From the NCBI RefSeq assembly GCF_014205295.1, contig NZ_JACHNF010000001.1:2170001-2234000 (forward strand): a DNA stretch of 64,000 bases. Direction: 5' to 3'. The notes below the pieces were generated by a model. That model was not told the DNA's origin, did not search any database, and saw nothing but the letters and a program-made list of their open reading frames with translations. Shown piece by piece: positions 26,953-34,751 of this stretch. Position 1 is the stretch's first letter. The number at the start of each line of letters is the position of its first letter. Source of the stretch: Kribbella solani. GTDB taxonomy: Bacteria; Actinomycetota; Actinomycetes; Propionibacteriales; Kribbellaceae. The position numbers and the translations under genes are program-made.

Positions 26953-27728
26953 GCGAGCCGTTGGTTTTGCGGCATCCGGACGCCGATGCCCTGGTGCACG
27001 CGGTGGCGGCGCGCTTCATCACCGCGCTTGTCGATGCCCAGAGCAACGATCGGGTCGCCCAGGTGGTGCTGACCGGTGGGCGGGTGGCTGCCCGGGTGTA
27101 CGCGGCGGTGGCCGAATCCCCCGCCCGGTTGGCGATCGACTGGCGGCGGGTCGAGTTCTGGTGGGGCGACGAACGCTTCCTCCCGGACGGTGATCCTGAC
27201 CGCAACGAGACGCAGGCCCGGGACGCGTTGCTTTCACACGTAGACGTCGATCCGGCGCGGGTACACCCGATGGCTCCCGATACCGGGCAAGGCGCGGAGG
27301 CGGCCGCGGCGGCGTACGCGAAGGAGTTGGCCGCGGCCGCGAGCACGTCGACCAGCACTGCCGGCACCTCGACCAGCGCCGCTGCCGGTGCGGGCGGCGA
27401 CGCCAGTCCCGTCTTCGACGTCCTCATGCTCGGGGTCGGGCCGGACGGGCATGTGGCGTCGCTCTTCCCGGGGTATCCGCAGTTGGCCGTGACGGATGCG
27501 TCGGCGGTTGCCGTGCACGACTCGCCCAAGCCACCGCCCACGCGGGTTTCGCTGACGTTGCCGGTGCTTGACCGGGCGCGGGAGGTTTGGTTCGTCGTCT
27601 CCGGTGAAGACAAGGCTGAGGCAGTCGGCAAGGCACTCACGGGCGGAGACGTACCCGCCGCCCGGCCGAAAGGTCAGGAGCGGACGCTGTGGCTCCTTGA
27701 CGAGTCCGCGGCACAACAGCTGGGCTGA
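26949..27728 (+). CDS. pgl: 6-phosphogluconolactonase
   Basis: The 259-residue enzyme of the DevB/NagB-like fold hydrolyses 6-phosphogluconolactone, the second oxidative pentose phosphate step. Family marks are VVLTGGRVAARVY near 37-50, WWGDERFLPDGDPDRNE near 75-92, and LMLGVGPDGHVASLFPG near 158-175. A Ser/Thr/Ala-rich insert (about 127-152, with STSTSTAGTSTSAAAGAG) replaces a surface loop. The start ATG overlaps the opcA stop by 4 nt. A hairpin terminator lies 10 bp after the stop, closing the operon. Confidence 0.94.
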   Translation: MSEPLVLRHPDADALVHAVAARFITALVDAQSNDRVAQVVLTGGRVAARVYAAVAESPARLAIDWRRVEFWWGDERFLPDGDPDRNETQARDALLSHVDVDPARVHPMAPDTGQGAEAAAAAYAKELAAAASTSTSTAGTSTSAAAGAGGDASPVFDVLMLGVGPDGHVASLFPGYPQLAVTDASAVAVHDSPKPPPTRVSLTLPVLDRAREVWFVVSGEDKAEAVGKALTGGDVPAARPKGQERTLWLLDESAAQQLG

Positions 27729-27738
27729 CAGGCGGCTG

Positions 27739-27758
27739 ACTTCGGCGTTGGCCGAAGT
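27739..27758 (+). terminator. hairpin terminator after pgl
   Basis: ACTTCGGC at 27739-27746 and GCCGAAGT at 27751-27758 form a perfect 8-bp stem with a GTTG loop, 10 bp past the pgl stop. There is no long T-tract, as is common in GC-rich actinobacteria. It probably ends the tkt-pgl transcript before the next gene at 27782. Confidence 0.65.
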
Positions 27759-27781
27759 GTTGGGGTGGCAGACTCGCGGGT

Positions 27782-28606
27782 ATGACTAGCTTCCGGGAGT
27801 TACACGACGGCCGGTTCGTGATGCCGAACGCTTGGGACGCGGGGAGCGCGGTGATCCTCGCGGCGGCCGGGTTTCCGGCGATCGCGACCACCAGCGCGGG
27901 CATCGCGTTCTCGCTGGCCAAGGGCGATCACACGCTCCCTGACGGCGCGCCGGCGGTGTCGCGGGAGCAGATGTTCGATCGCGTCCGGGCGATCACGGCC
28001 GCCGTCGACGTACCGGTGAACGGCGACCTCGAAGACGGGTACGGCGCCGCGCCGGAGCGGGTTGCCGAGACGATCACGCTGGCTCGCGAGGCCGGTCTCG
28101 CCGGTGGAAACATCGAGGACTACGACGGCCGCGAGCTGTACGACCTACAGCTCGCGACCGATCGCATCACCGCCGCCCGCGAAGCAGCCGGTCCCGACTT
28201 CGTCCTCACCGCCCGCACCGACGGCCAGCTGCTGGGTACGCCGCCCACGCTGGCCGAGTCGATCGACCGGGCGAACCGCTTCCACGCCGCCGGCGCGGAC
28301 TGCGTGTACGTGCCGGGGGTGAACGACCTGGAGACGATCGGAACCCTCGTACGCGAGCTCGACGCCCCGCTGAACGTCGTCCTCGGCCTGGGCCGATCAA
28401 CCCTCACCGTCGCCGGCCTGCAATCCGTAGGAGTCACCCGCATCAGCCTCGGCGGCTCGATCGCCCGCTCCGCCCTGGCCTTCATCCGCCGCAGCGCGGA
28501 AGAACTGGCAACCCACGGCACCATCACCTTCGCCGCCGACCAGATCCCCCAAGCCGACCTGAACCAGCTCTTCGCCCGGCCCCGCACCACCACTCACCAA
28601 CCCTGA
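27782..28606 (+). CDS. isocitrate lyase/PEP mutase family protein
   Basis: The 274-residue TIM-barrel enzyme of the PEP mutase/isocitrate lyase superfamily cleaves or forms C-C or C-P bonds next to a carboxylate. Marks are MPNAWDAGSAVILAAAG near 14-30, DVPVNGDLEDGYG near 77-90 with the metal-binding Asp/Glu, GNIEDYDG near 109-116, and ARTDG near 139. The Cys-containing loop of true methylisocitrate lyases (KKCGH) is absent, so a generic carboxy-phosphonoenolpyruvate or oxaloacetate-type lyase is more likely. It stands alone after the pentose phosphate terminator. Confidence 0.85.
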   Translation: MTSFRELHDGRFVMPNAWDAGSAVILAAAGFPAIATTSAGIAFSLAKGDHTLPDGAPAVSREQMFDRVRAITAAVDVPVNGDLEDGYGAAPERVAETITLAREAGLAGGNIEDYDGRELYDLQLATDRITAAREAAGPDFVLTARTDGQLLGTPPTLAESIDRANRFHAAGADCVYVPGVNDLETIGTLVRELDAPLNVVLGLGRSTLTVAGLQSVGVTRISLGGSIARSALAFIRRSAEELATHGTITFAADQIPQADLNQLFARPRTTTHQP

Positions 28607-28729
28607 CCCACAGGCGGCGCAGATGGGTGAGCGGCCCCAGACGCCGTCGCGGGTACGCGCCTGGGCACCCCTGGTTCGGCGTGCCTGCACACGCACCGGT
28701 CGGTGCATGCCCACCCGACCGCTGGCTCG

Positions 28730-28859
28730 TGCGTGCCCGCCGGGCCGGTGGTTGGTGCATGCCAGCCGGGCCGGTGGTTGGTGAGTGCCCGCCGGGCCGG
28801 TGGTTGGTGCATGCCAGCCGGGCCGGTGGTTGGTGCATGCCAGCCGGGCCGGTGGTTGG
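28730..28859. repeat. tandem array: five copies of a 26-bp unit
   Basis: Five head-to-tail 26-bp units fill 28730-28859, each ending in GCCGGGCCGGTGGTTGG. Units 2, 4 and 5 begin TGCATGCCA and units 1 and 3 begin TGCGTGCCC or TGAGTGCCC, so two variants are mixed. There are no spacers between units. The array lies between two convergent genes, just after the stop of the AAA ATPase gene (28882). A degenerate extra unit may precede it near 28702. This looks like a minisatellite that could vary in copy number. Confidence 0.9.
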
Positions 28860-28881
28860 TGAGTGTTGGAGGTCCGGGGGC

Positions 28882-30378
28882 TCAGCGGAGGTTTGCCTTG
28901 TAGACGGCGGGCATCGGGCCGCGGCGGGTTGTGCCTGCGCTTGTCGCGGCTGGGGCGGTGCTGGTGGTGGCTGGGGCGGGGCTGGTGGTGGCCGGGGCAT
29001 CGTCGGTGGCGGCGTTGTCGGTGGCGCCGAGGAGGCGTCTGGTGAGGGCGTCGCGGGATGACAGGAGTTCAGCGACGGCCGCGCGTAGGTGTTCCGCGCC
29101 GGGCGTCTCGTCCGCTTGAGCCGCAAGCAGAACGGTCCTCCGCACCAACTCCTTCATGAACGAAGCAGTAGTGCCCTCCGTCAGTGCCACGATCTCCTCG
29201 ACGACCCCGTCGTCCAACGTCAACGCGGGCCCGTACAGCTCCAGCAACCGCGCCCGACCAGCCCCATCCGGCAACGGCACCTCAACAGCCATGTCCACCC
29301 GCCCCGGCCGCTGCATCAGCGCCGGCTCCAGGAGATCAGCCCGGTTCGTGGTCAACAGGAACGCGACATCCGCATCCTGCGCCAGCCCGTCCATCTCGTT
29401 CAGCACTTGGAACAGCAGCGGGTTGTCCATCCCATGCGAGAAGTCCCGCGCCTCCGCGACCAGGTCACAGTCCTCCAGTACGACCAGCGCCGGCTGCAGC
29501 ATCCGCGCCAGCGCACACGCGGACGAGATGAAATGAATACTCGACCCCGCCAGCAGTACGACGGTGACCTCGGGCATCCGCGACAGCAAATACCGCACGG
29601 TGTGCGTCTTCCCGGTACCAGGCGGCCCGTACAGCAGCACGCCCCGCCGCAGGTGCTGCCCGGCCGCCAGCAACCGCTCGCGATGCTCGGCGATCCCGAC
29701 GACCTCCCGCTCGATCCGATCGAGCACACCATCCGGGAGTACGACATCAGCCCGCGTAATACCGGGCCGCGGGTGCAACTTGAACGGCCCCGCGCCCTGC
29801 CCGAACTCATGCCCCTCGAACGACACGACCTTCCCGCGGAACACGTTGTGCGCGCGGATCAACTCCGGCAGCGCGGCCAGGAACCGCTCGCCGGCTGACC
29901 GCTCGGCCGCAAGCACCTCGAGCTCGACGTTTCCCCGCCCGTACTGCTCGTTCGGCGCCCGGAGCAGTACGACCAGCCGATCGCCGTCCCGTACGCCGAG
30001 GTAGAACCCGAACGCGACGCAGTCCATCTCCTCGTCGATGTCGATCTGCATCCGCCGGTAGTCGACCGGCCCGATCCCGAACCGGTCGTACTCGGCCAGC
30101 TCCAGCAGCTCACCGAGCGAGTGGTGATCCCGGTTCGTCCCGGCCAGGCCGACCAGGTCGTACGAGTCGAAGCACGCTTCCAGTGCCCGTTGTACGTTGG
30201 GCAGGTCGTACGCCGGGTGCGCCGACGACACCACCGGCACCTGATCGGGCTCCACGCCGAGATGCTCACGCAACCGGTCCAGCAGGCTCTCCCGGCGCGC
30301 CCGCGGCTCCCCCGCCGCCCGCATCCGCTCCAGGAACCCCGTGAACAACCGCGCGAACTCGTCAACGTCATCCGGCAT
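28882..30378 (-). CDS. AAA-family ATPase with variable N-terminal domain and disordered tail
   Basis: The 498-residue protein has one AAA module: Walker A GPPGTGKT (251-258), Walker B LVVLEDCD (298-305), sensor TTNR (343-346) and a second-region RPGR (357-360). The layout resembles Cdc48/FtsH-type AAA proteins, but the protease domain and membrane helices are absent. Residues 1-240 form a separate domain that may recognise substrates. Residues 455-490 are an Ala/Thr/Pro-rich linker ending in a conserved-looking basic tip (AVYKANLR). It probably remodels protein complexes, with target unknown. No partner gene is adjacent. Confidence 0.85.
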   Translation of the reverse strand: MPDDVDEFARLFTGFLERMRAAGEPRARRESLLDRLREHLGVEPDQVPVVSSAHPAYDLPNVQRALEACFDSYDLVGLAGTNRDHHSLGELLELAEYDRFGIGPVDYRRMQIDIDEEMDCVAFGFYLGVRDGDRLVVLLRAPNEQYGRGNVELEVLAAERSAGERFLAALPELIRAHNVFRGKVVSFEGHEFGQGAGPFKLHPRPGITRADVVLPDGVLDRIEREVVGIAEHRERLLAAGQHLRRGVLLYGPPGTGKTHTVRYLLSRMPEVTVVLLAGSSIHFISSACALARMLQPALVVLEDCDLVAEARDFSHGMDNPLLFQVLNEMDGLAQDADVAFLLTTNRADLLEPALMQRPGRVDMAVEVPLPDGAGRARLLELYGPALTLDDGVVEEIVALTEGTTASFMKELVRRTVLLAAQADETPGAEHLRAAVAELLSSRDALTRRLLGATDNAATDDAPATTSPAPATTSTAPAATSAGTTRRGPMPAVYKANLR

Positions 30379-30438
30379 GGCAGCCGCACTCCTCTCGAAG
30401 CCCGGCCATCCGAAGGATTTCGCGAAGCCGGACAGAAC

Positions 30439-30945
30439 TCACAGCATGCCAGCTCCCACGTTCACTGACGCCCTCTTCTTCATCCGCCCGCTTGAATGCG
30501 AAGGCCAGGCCAGCGCGACCACCGCGAGAGCAAACGAGCCGAACGACGCCCAGGACCGCACCAGGTTGAAGCTGTTCCACCGACCCTCGAACGCGGCCCG
30601 ATCCCCATCGCTCGCCAGCGCTTCGTTCAGCGGCACATTCACCGACGCCGTCACCACGATGACCCCGACCAGGTAGACCACCGCCGCGACCGCGAACAAC
30701 CACCCCGCGGGCGGCCGCCGGCGCATCAGCACCGCGGCCAGTACGGCAAGCACCGGCGGCGCCGCGAAGACCACCATGAACAACGGCGTCCGCACTTCCT
30801 CGTTGATCCGCTGAAACGCCGCCACATACACGTCATCCGAGGTCCGTGCCAGGCCGCGCGTGACGGAATCCGCGTAGGTGTAGAAGAACCCGGCCGAGAG
30901 TCCCGTCACCAGGACGGCGGCGGCTCCGGCGATACGCGACCACAT
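30439..30945 (-). CDS. DUF1772 family membrane protein
   Basis: The 168-residue membrane protein has four hydrophobic helices (about 5-25, 53-73, 80-102, 133-150) and the DUF1772/anthrone-oxygenase-like layout, including TASVNVPLNEAL near 99-110 and WNSFNLVRSWASF near 121-134. Distant relatives catalyse oxygenation of aromatic polyketides, but the function here is unknown. It is divergent from a TetR regulator, with a palindrome in the spacer, a common arrangement in which the regulator controls the membrane protein. Confidence 0.85.
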   Translation of the reverse strand: MWSRIAGAAAVLVTGLSAGFFYTYADSVTRGLARTSDDVYVAAFQRINEEVRTPLFMVVFAAPPVLAVLAAVLMRRRPPAGWLFAVAAVVYLVGVIVVTASVNVPLNEALASDGDRAAFEGRWNSFNLVRSWASFGSFALAVVALAWPSHSSGRMKKRASVNVGAGML

Positions 30946-30961
30946 AGGCGCCTCCCTAATC

Positions 30962-30975
30962 GAACTAGCTGGTTC
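30962..30975. promoter_or_regulatory. imperfect palindrome, candidate TetR operator
   Basis: GAACTAGCTGGTTC reads nearly the same on both strands (12 of 14 positions). It lies in the 80-bp spacer between the divergent DUF1772 gene and the TetR gene, 17 bp upstream of the DUF1772 start. Position and symmetry suit a TetR-family operator. Confidence 0.5.
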
Positions 30976-31025
30976 CTTTTCAGGTGTTATATCGTACCCA
31001 CGGGTTCGAATACAAGGAGGATCAG

Positions 31026-31643
31026 GTGCCCGGTACGCGACGTGGCCGGCCGAGTGCCGACGAGTCCGCCCGGCGGCGGGCGATCGTCCAGGACGCGGGG
31101 CGGGCGGTGCTCGAGGAGCGTGGATACGCGGCGACGACGATGCAGGAGATCGCGGCGCGGGCCGGGGTTTCGAAGGAGTCGCTCTACTCGTGGTTCGGCA
31201 GCAAGCAGCAGTTGTTCGCCGACATCGTCACGGCTGAGGGCAAGCAGACCGTGGAGCGGCTGAACCAGGCCCGCGCCGACGGACCGCCAACTGCCGAGTT
31301 GTTGCAGACCTTCGCCCGCGCGCTGCTCGAGTTACTGTGCGGTCCTTGGTCGGTGACGGTCAATCGGGCCGGGATGGCGTCGCCGGAGCTTGCAGAGGTG
31401 GTGCTCACGCACGGCAGGTATGCGGTTGGGCCGGTGATCGAGGAACTGCTGGCGGATCTGCACGCCGCGCGAATCCTCGACCTGCCTGACCCGGCAGCTG
31501 CGTTTACCGAGCTCTTTGGGTTGGTGGTGCGGGACAGCCAGATCCGGGTACTGCTGGGTGAACCGGCACCGGCGGTGCGGGCGTTGCGCAGGCAGGCCGA
31601 TGATGGTGTGCGGATGTTCAGTCAGTTGCACGCGCCGGGCTGA
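31026..31643 (+). CDS. TetR/AcrR family transcriptional regulator
   Basis: The 205-residue regulator has an N-terminal helix-turn-helix at about 14-60, with TTMQEIAARAGVSKESLYSWFGSKQQLF as the recognition region. The C-terminal ligand domain is of the TetR_C type. The chosen GTG at 31026 has AAGGAGG exactly 5 nt upstream (31014-31020). An in-frame start 42 nt earlier lacks such a site. It is divergent from the DUF1772 gene and probably represses it and itself through the palindrome at 30962-30975. The ligand is unknown. Confidence 0.9.
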   Translation: MPGTRRGRPSADESARRRAIVQDAGRAVLEERGYAATTMQEIAARAGVSKESLYSWFGSKQQLFADIVTAEGKQTVERLNQARADGPPTAELLQTFARALLELLCGPWSVTVNRAGMASPELAEVVLTHGRYAVGPVIEELLADLHAARILDLPDPAAAFTELFGLVVRDSQIRVLLGEPAPAVRALRRQADDGVRMFSQLHAPG

Positions 31644-31698
31644 CGTTACCGGGTGGGCTATCCGGAGGGTCCTCCGCAATGCCGGATAGGATCGGGGC

Positions 31699-32514
31699 AT
31701 GACAGCTTCCGAGTCCACCGATCGTCCGTACGGCGCTTTTCCGGTCCGGATCGGTTTGCAGGTTCAGCCCCAGCACGCTCAGTACGCGGATATCCGGCGA
31801 ACCGTCGCCGCGGCCGAGGAGCTGGGTGTCGACGTCGCGTTCAACTGGGATCACTTCTATCCGCTGAGCGGTGCGGCCGACGGGCTGCACTTCGAGTGCT
31901 GGACCATGCTGGCGGCCTGGGCCGAGGCCACCGAGCGGGTCGAGATCGGCGCCCTGGTCACCTGCAACTCCTATCGGAACCCCGATCTGCTCGCCGACAT
32001 GGCGCGGACGGTCGACCACATCAGCGACGGCCGGCTGATCTTCAGCATCGGGGCCGGCTGGTTCGAGCGCGACTACGACGAGTACGGGTACGAGTTCGGC
32101 ACCGCCGGCCGCCGGCTGGACGCGCTCGGCGAGGCACTGCCGCGGATCGAGCAGCGCTGGACCAAGCTCAACCCACCGCCGACCCGCGACATCCCGGTAC
32201 TGATCGGTGGTGGCGGCGAGAAGAAGACGCTCCGCCTGGTCGCCCAGCACGCGAACATCTGGCACGGTTTCGGCGACGCGGAAACGATCGCGCACAAGCA
32301 CGCCGTACTGGACGAGCACTGCAAGGCGATCGGCCGCGACCCGGGCGAGATCGAGCGCTCCGCCGGCGTCGGCGACAAGTCCCCCGAAGTCATCGGCAAG
32401 GGCCTGCTGGACGTCGGCACCCGCCTCTTCACGGTGTCCTCGTCCGGCCCCGACTACGACCTCGGCCTGCTCCGCGAGTGGATCACCTGGCGCGACGAGA
32501 TCAACTCCAAGTAA
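31699..32514 (+). CDS. LLM class F420-dependent oxidoreductase
   Basis: The 271-residue luciferase-like monooxygenase-fold enzyme probably uses coenzyme F420, as most actinobacterial members do. Marks are VDVAFNWDHFYPLSG near 45-60, VEIGALVTCNSYRNPDLLADMARTVDHIS near 82-110, and GRLIFSIGAGWFERDYDEYGYEFG near 112-135, all typical of the TIGR03560-like group. The substrate cannot be predicted. It follows the TetR gene by 55 bp on the same strand and may or may not be co-transcribed. Confidence 0.9.
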   Translation: MTASESTDRPYGAFPVRIGLQVQPQHAQYADIRRTVAAAEELGVDVAFNWDHFYPLSGAADGLHFECWTMLAAWAEATERVEIGALVTCNSYRNPDLLADMARTVDHISDGRLIFSIGAGWFERDYDEYGYEFGTAGRRLDALGEALPRIEQRWTKLNPPPTRDIPVLIGGGGEKKTLRLVAQHANIWHGFGDAETIAHKHAVLDEHCKAIGRDPGEIERSAGVGDKSPEVIGKGLLDVGTRLFTVSSSGPDYDLGLLREWITWRDEINSK

Positions 32515-32551
32515 CACCTCCACCCCGTACCCCCCACCCCTCCGCCCCGAG

Positions 32552-32641
32552 CCATTTCAGGGGTGAACCTCGCCGGTTGCCCGTTCATACCCCGCATGCG
32601 CGGGGTGAACGGGCAGGTTCAGAGGTGAACCTCTCAAATGG
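32552..32641. repeat. 90-bp nested imperfect palindrome
   Basis: The two halves of 32552-32641 pair around the centre at 32596. The outer arms are CCATTT (32552-32557) and AAATGG (32636-32641). The inner hairpin pairs GCCCGTTCA-TA-CCCCGC (32579-32595) with GCGGGGTGAACGGGC (32600-32614) with a 2-base bulge, and GGTGAACCT-like blocks lie in between. It sits between the F420-type oxidoreductase gene and def, and could terminate the first or form a cruciform. Confidence 0.75.
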
Positions 32642-32671
32642 TTCGCCGGGTGGACAGCTAGGATTTCGGGC

Positions 32672-33271
32672 ATGTCTACGTTGCCTGGGAATGGTTCGGT
32701 GCGGGCTATCACTCGGTGGGGTGAAGATGTCATGCATCGGCTCAATCAGCCCGTCACCGACTTCGGTGCCGAGTTGCAGACGCTGGTCGCGGACATGGTT
32801 GCCACGATGAACGCCGCCGAGGGTGTCGGCCTGGCCGCGAACCAGGTCGGCGTGGATCTGCAGCTGTTCGTGTTCGACTGCCCGGACAAGGAGGGCAATC
32901 GCGTACAGGGCGTGGTGTGCAATCCGGTGCTCGAGTTGCCGGAGGGCAAGGACCGGAACCTGGACGAGGGCGACGAGGGCTGCCTGTCCTTGCCGGGCGC
33001 GTTCACCAAGTGCGCCCGGCCGGACTACGCGAAGGTCACCGGGGTCGACCAGCACGGTGCACCGGTGACGTACGAGGGGAACGGCCTGCTGGCGCGCTGC
33101 CTGCAGCACGAGACCGATCACACGCAGGGGATGGTGTTCGGCGACCGGCTGTCGCGGAAGTACCGCAAGCGGCTGTTCGCGGAGGCCGAGGAGTTCGCGC
33201 CCGACTACCCGTCCGACTGGCCGGTGACCCCGATGGTCGACCACGACCACGAGGAAACCCCCGCCACCTGA
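32672..33271 (+). CDS. def: peptide deformylase
   Basis: The 199-residue metalloenzyme removes the formyl group from N-terminal formyl-methionine of new proteins. The three signature motifs are intact: GVGLAANQ (51-58), EGCLSLPG (102-109) with metal-ligand Cys104, and QHETDH (145-150) with two metal-ligand His residues and the catalytic Glu. The length is typical with a short C-terminal extension. It follows a long palindrome and probably has its own promoter. The neighbouring translation genes usual for def (fmt, priA) are absent, so this may be a second, stand-alone copy. Confidence 0.95.
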   Translation: MSTLPGNGSVRAITRWGEDVMHRLNQPVTDFGAELQTLVADMVATMNAAEGVGLAANQVGVDLQLFVFDCPDKEGNRVQGVVCNPVLELPEGKDRNLDEGDEGCLSLPGAFTKCARPDYAKVTGVDQHGAPVTYEGNGLLARCLQHETDHTQGMVFGDRLSRKYRKRLFAEAEEFAPDYPSDWPVTPMVDHDHEETPAT

Positions 33272-33352
33272 GGCCGTTCCACCTGAGGCCGTTCCACCTG
33301 GCGCCCGCCCCCTGACGCCGTTCCACCTGGAGCGCGGCCGGCTGGGGCCGTT
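33264..33352. repeat. four short degenerate repeats between def and the kinase gene
   Basis: Four units each start CCACCTG and end GCCGTT: 33264-33278 and 33279-33293 are identical 15-mers (CCACCTGAGGCCGTT), and 33294-33322 and 33323-33352 are longer and divergent. The first unit includes the def stop codon. The array fills the spacer between two convergent genes. Confidence 0.7.
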
Positions 33353-33358
33353 CGACGG

Positions 33359-33913
33359 TTACCAGCGGGCGGCGGGGAGGTCGGCGAGGATCTTGTCGAC
33401 GGTCTGGGCCGGGGTCTGGCCGGTGGTGTCCAGCCACAGGCCCCGGCGCGGGATCTTGGCGAGCTCGGCTTGCAGCGCGCGGACCCCGTCGGCCAGCGAA
33501 GCGCCTTGTTCCTGCCAGTCGCGGTACGAGTTCGCGCCGCCGCGGCCGATCTCACGTTCCACGATCGACGCCACTGACGGCGTCAGCACGACCAGGTACG
33601 GCTCGACGCCGCGCAACCGCTCGAACCAGCGCTCGACGTCCGCGCCGAGGATGATGTCGCTGCAGACGAAGTCGAATCCGGCGTCGGCGTAGTGCTGCGC
33701 GACCATCGCGGTCGAGTCGTACCGCAAGGCGAGCTGCCGCAGCGCCTCCGGTGACGGGTCCGGCGTCATGTCGGCGGCGCCCGCGACCACCCCGCGGTAG
33801 AACACGTCGCCGTCGAGCGTGGCCGCCGGTGGCCCGAGCCGCTCGGCCAGCATCGGCGCGATCGTGGACTTCCCGGCGGCCTGCATACCGGTGACAAGAA
33901 CTACTTTCCGCAT
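33359..33913 (-). CDS. P-loop small-molecule kinase-like protein
   Basis: The 184-residue protein has an N-terminal Walker A (GMQAAGKST, about 9-17) and a DGDVFYRG segment near 34 typical of chloramphenicol-phosphotransferase and gluconate-kinase-like P-loop enzymes. An Arg/Asp-rich lid region lies near 125-140 (EREIGRGGANSYRDW). It probably phosphorylates a small substrate, possibly an antibiotic or sugar, and could act in resistance or repair. It is convergent with def. No partner gene is adjacent on its own strand. Confidence 0.8.
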   Translation of the reverse strand: MRKVVLVTGMQAAGKSTIAPMLAERLGPPAATLDGDVFYRGVVAGAADMTPDPSPEALRQLALRYDSTAMVAQHYADAGFDFVCSDIILGADVERWFERLRGVEPYLVVLTPSVASIVEREIGRGGANSYRDWQEQGASLADGVRALQAELAKIPRRGLWLDTTGQTPAQTVDKILADLPAARW

Positions 33914-33944
33914 GCGGCCTATTGGATCAGTGTCGTCCAGTGAT

Positions 33945-34751
33945 TTACGGACGCGTCGCGTAGAAGGCGACGGCTGCCGACGACGCCACGTTCAGGGAGT
34001 CGACGCCGCCGGACATCGGGATCTGTACGGTCAGGTCTGCCTGGTTGAGGACGTTCGGTTTCAGGCCGTGGCCTTCGGTACCGAAGATCAGTACGAGCTT
34101 CTCGTCCTTCCGGGCGGACAGTTCGTCGAGGGTGATCGAGTCGTCGGTGAGCGCCATCGCGGCCGCGACGTACCCGTTGTCCTGCAGGTGCCGCAGGTCG
34201 CCGGGCCAGCTGTGCAGGCGCGTCCACGGGACCTGGAAGACCGTACCCATCGAGACCTTGATCGACCGGCGGTACAGCGGGTCCGCGCAGGTCGGGGTCA
34301 CCAGGACGAGGTCGACGCCGAGCGCGGCCGCGGCCCGGAACCCGGCGCCGACGTTGGTGTGGTCAACGATCTCGTCGAAGATCGCGATCCGGCGGACGTC
34401 CGGTGTCAGCAGGTCGGTCAACGGGACCGGCGCCCGGCGTTTGTACGAGGCGAGCGCGCCGCGGTGGACGTGGAAACCGGTCACCTGCTCGGCCAGTTCC
34501 TCGGACACCACGTACACCGGTTTGTCCGGCCAGTGCGCGATGACGTCCTGCAACGAGTCCAGCCAGCGCGGCGCGAGCAGGAACGACCGCGGCTCGAACC
34601 CGGCGGCCGCGGCCCGGCGAATCACTTTGTCGCCCTCGGCAATGAACAGCCCATGCTCTTCCTCGAGCAACCGCCGCAGACTCACCTCCCGCAACCGCAC
34701 ATAGTCCGCCAGCCGCGGATCAGCGGCACCATCAACCGAAACCACCGTCAC
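33945..34751 (-). CDS. TrmH/SpoU family rRNA or tRNA 2'-O-methyltransferase
   Basis: The 268-residue SPOUT-fold methyltransferase transfers a methyl group from S-adenosylmethionine to ribose 2'-OH. The knot motifs are DHTNVGAGFRAAAALGVD near 130-147 (motif 1), LIFGTEGHGL near 220 (motif 2), and IPMSGGVDSLNVASSAAVAFY near 244-264 (motif 3). The N-terminal 100 residues form the RNA-binding substrate domain. The start overlaps the cysG stop by 4 nt. The exact target nucleoside cannot be read from sequence. Confidence 0.92.
   Translation of the reverse strand: MTVVSVDGAADPRLADYVRLREVSLRRLLEEEHGLFIAEGDKVIRRAAAAGFEPRSFLLAPRWLDSLQDVIAHWPDKPVYVVSEELAEQVTGFHVHRGALASYKRRAPVPLTDLLTPDVRRIAIFDEIVDHTNVGAGFRAAAALGVDLVLVTPTCADPLYRRSIKVSMGTVFQVPWTRLHSWPGDLRHLQDNGYVAAAMALTDDSITLDELSARKDEKLVLIFGTEGHGLKPNVLNQADLTVQIPMSGGVDSLNVASSAAVAFYATRP

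Noticed and set aside
28730..28859. CRISPR-like array
   Set aside because: The 26-bp units touch each other without spacers and no cas genes are near. It is a tandem repeat.
28594..29126. His/Pro/Thr repeat proteins encoded by the 26-bp array
   Set aside because: The open frames on both strands reflect a repeat unit that keeps phase by chance over a few copies. No start site or codon bias supports them.
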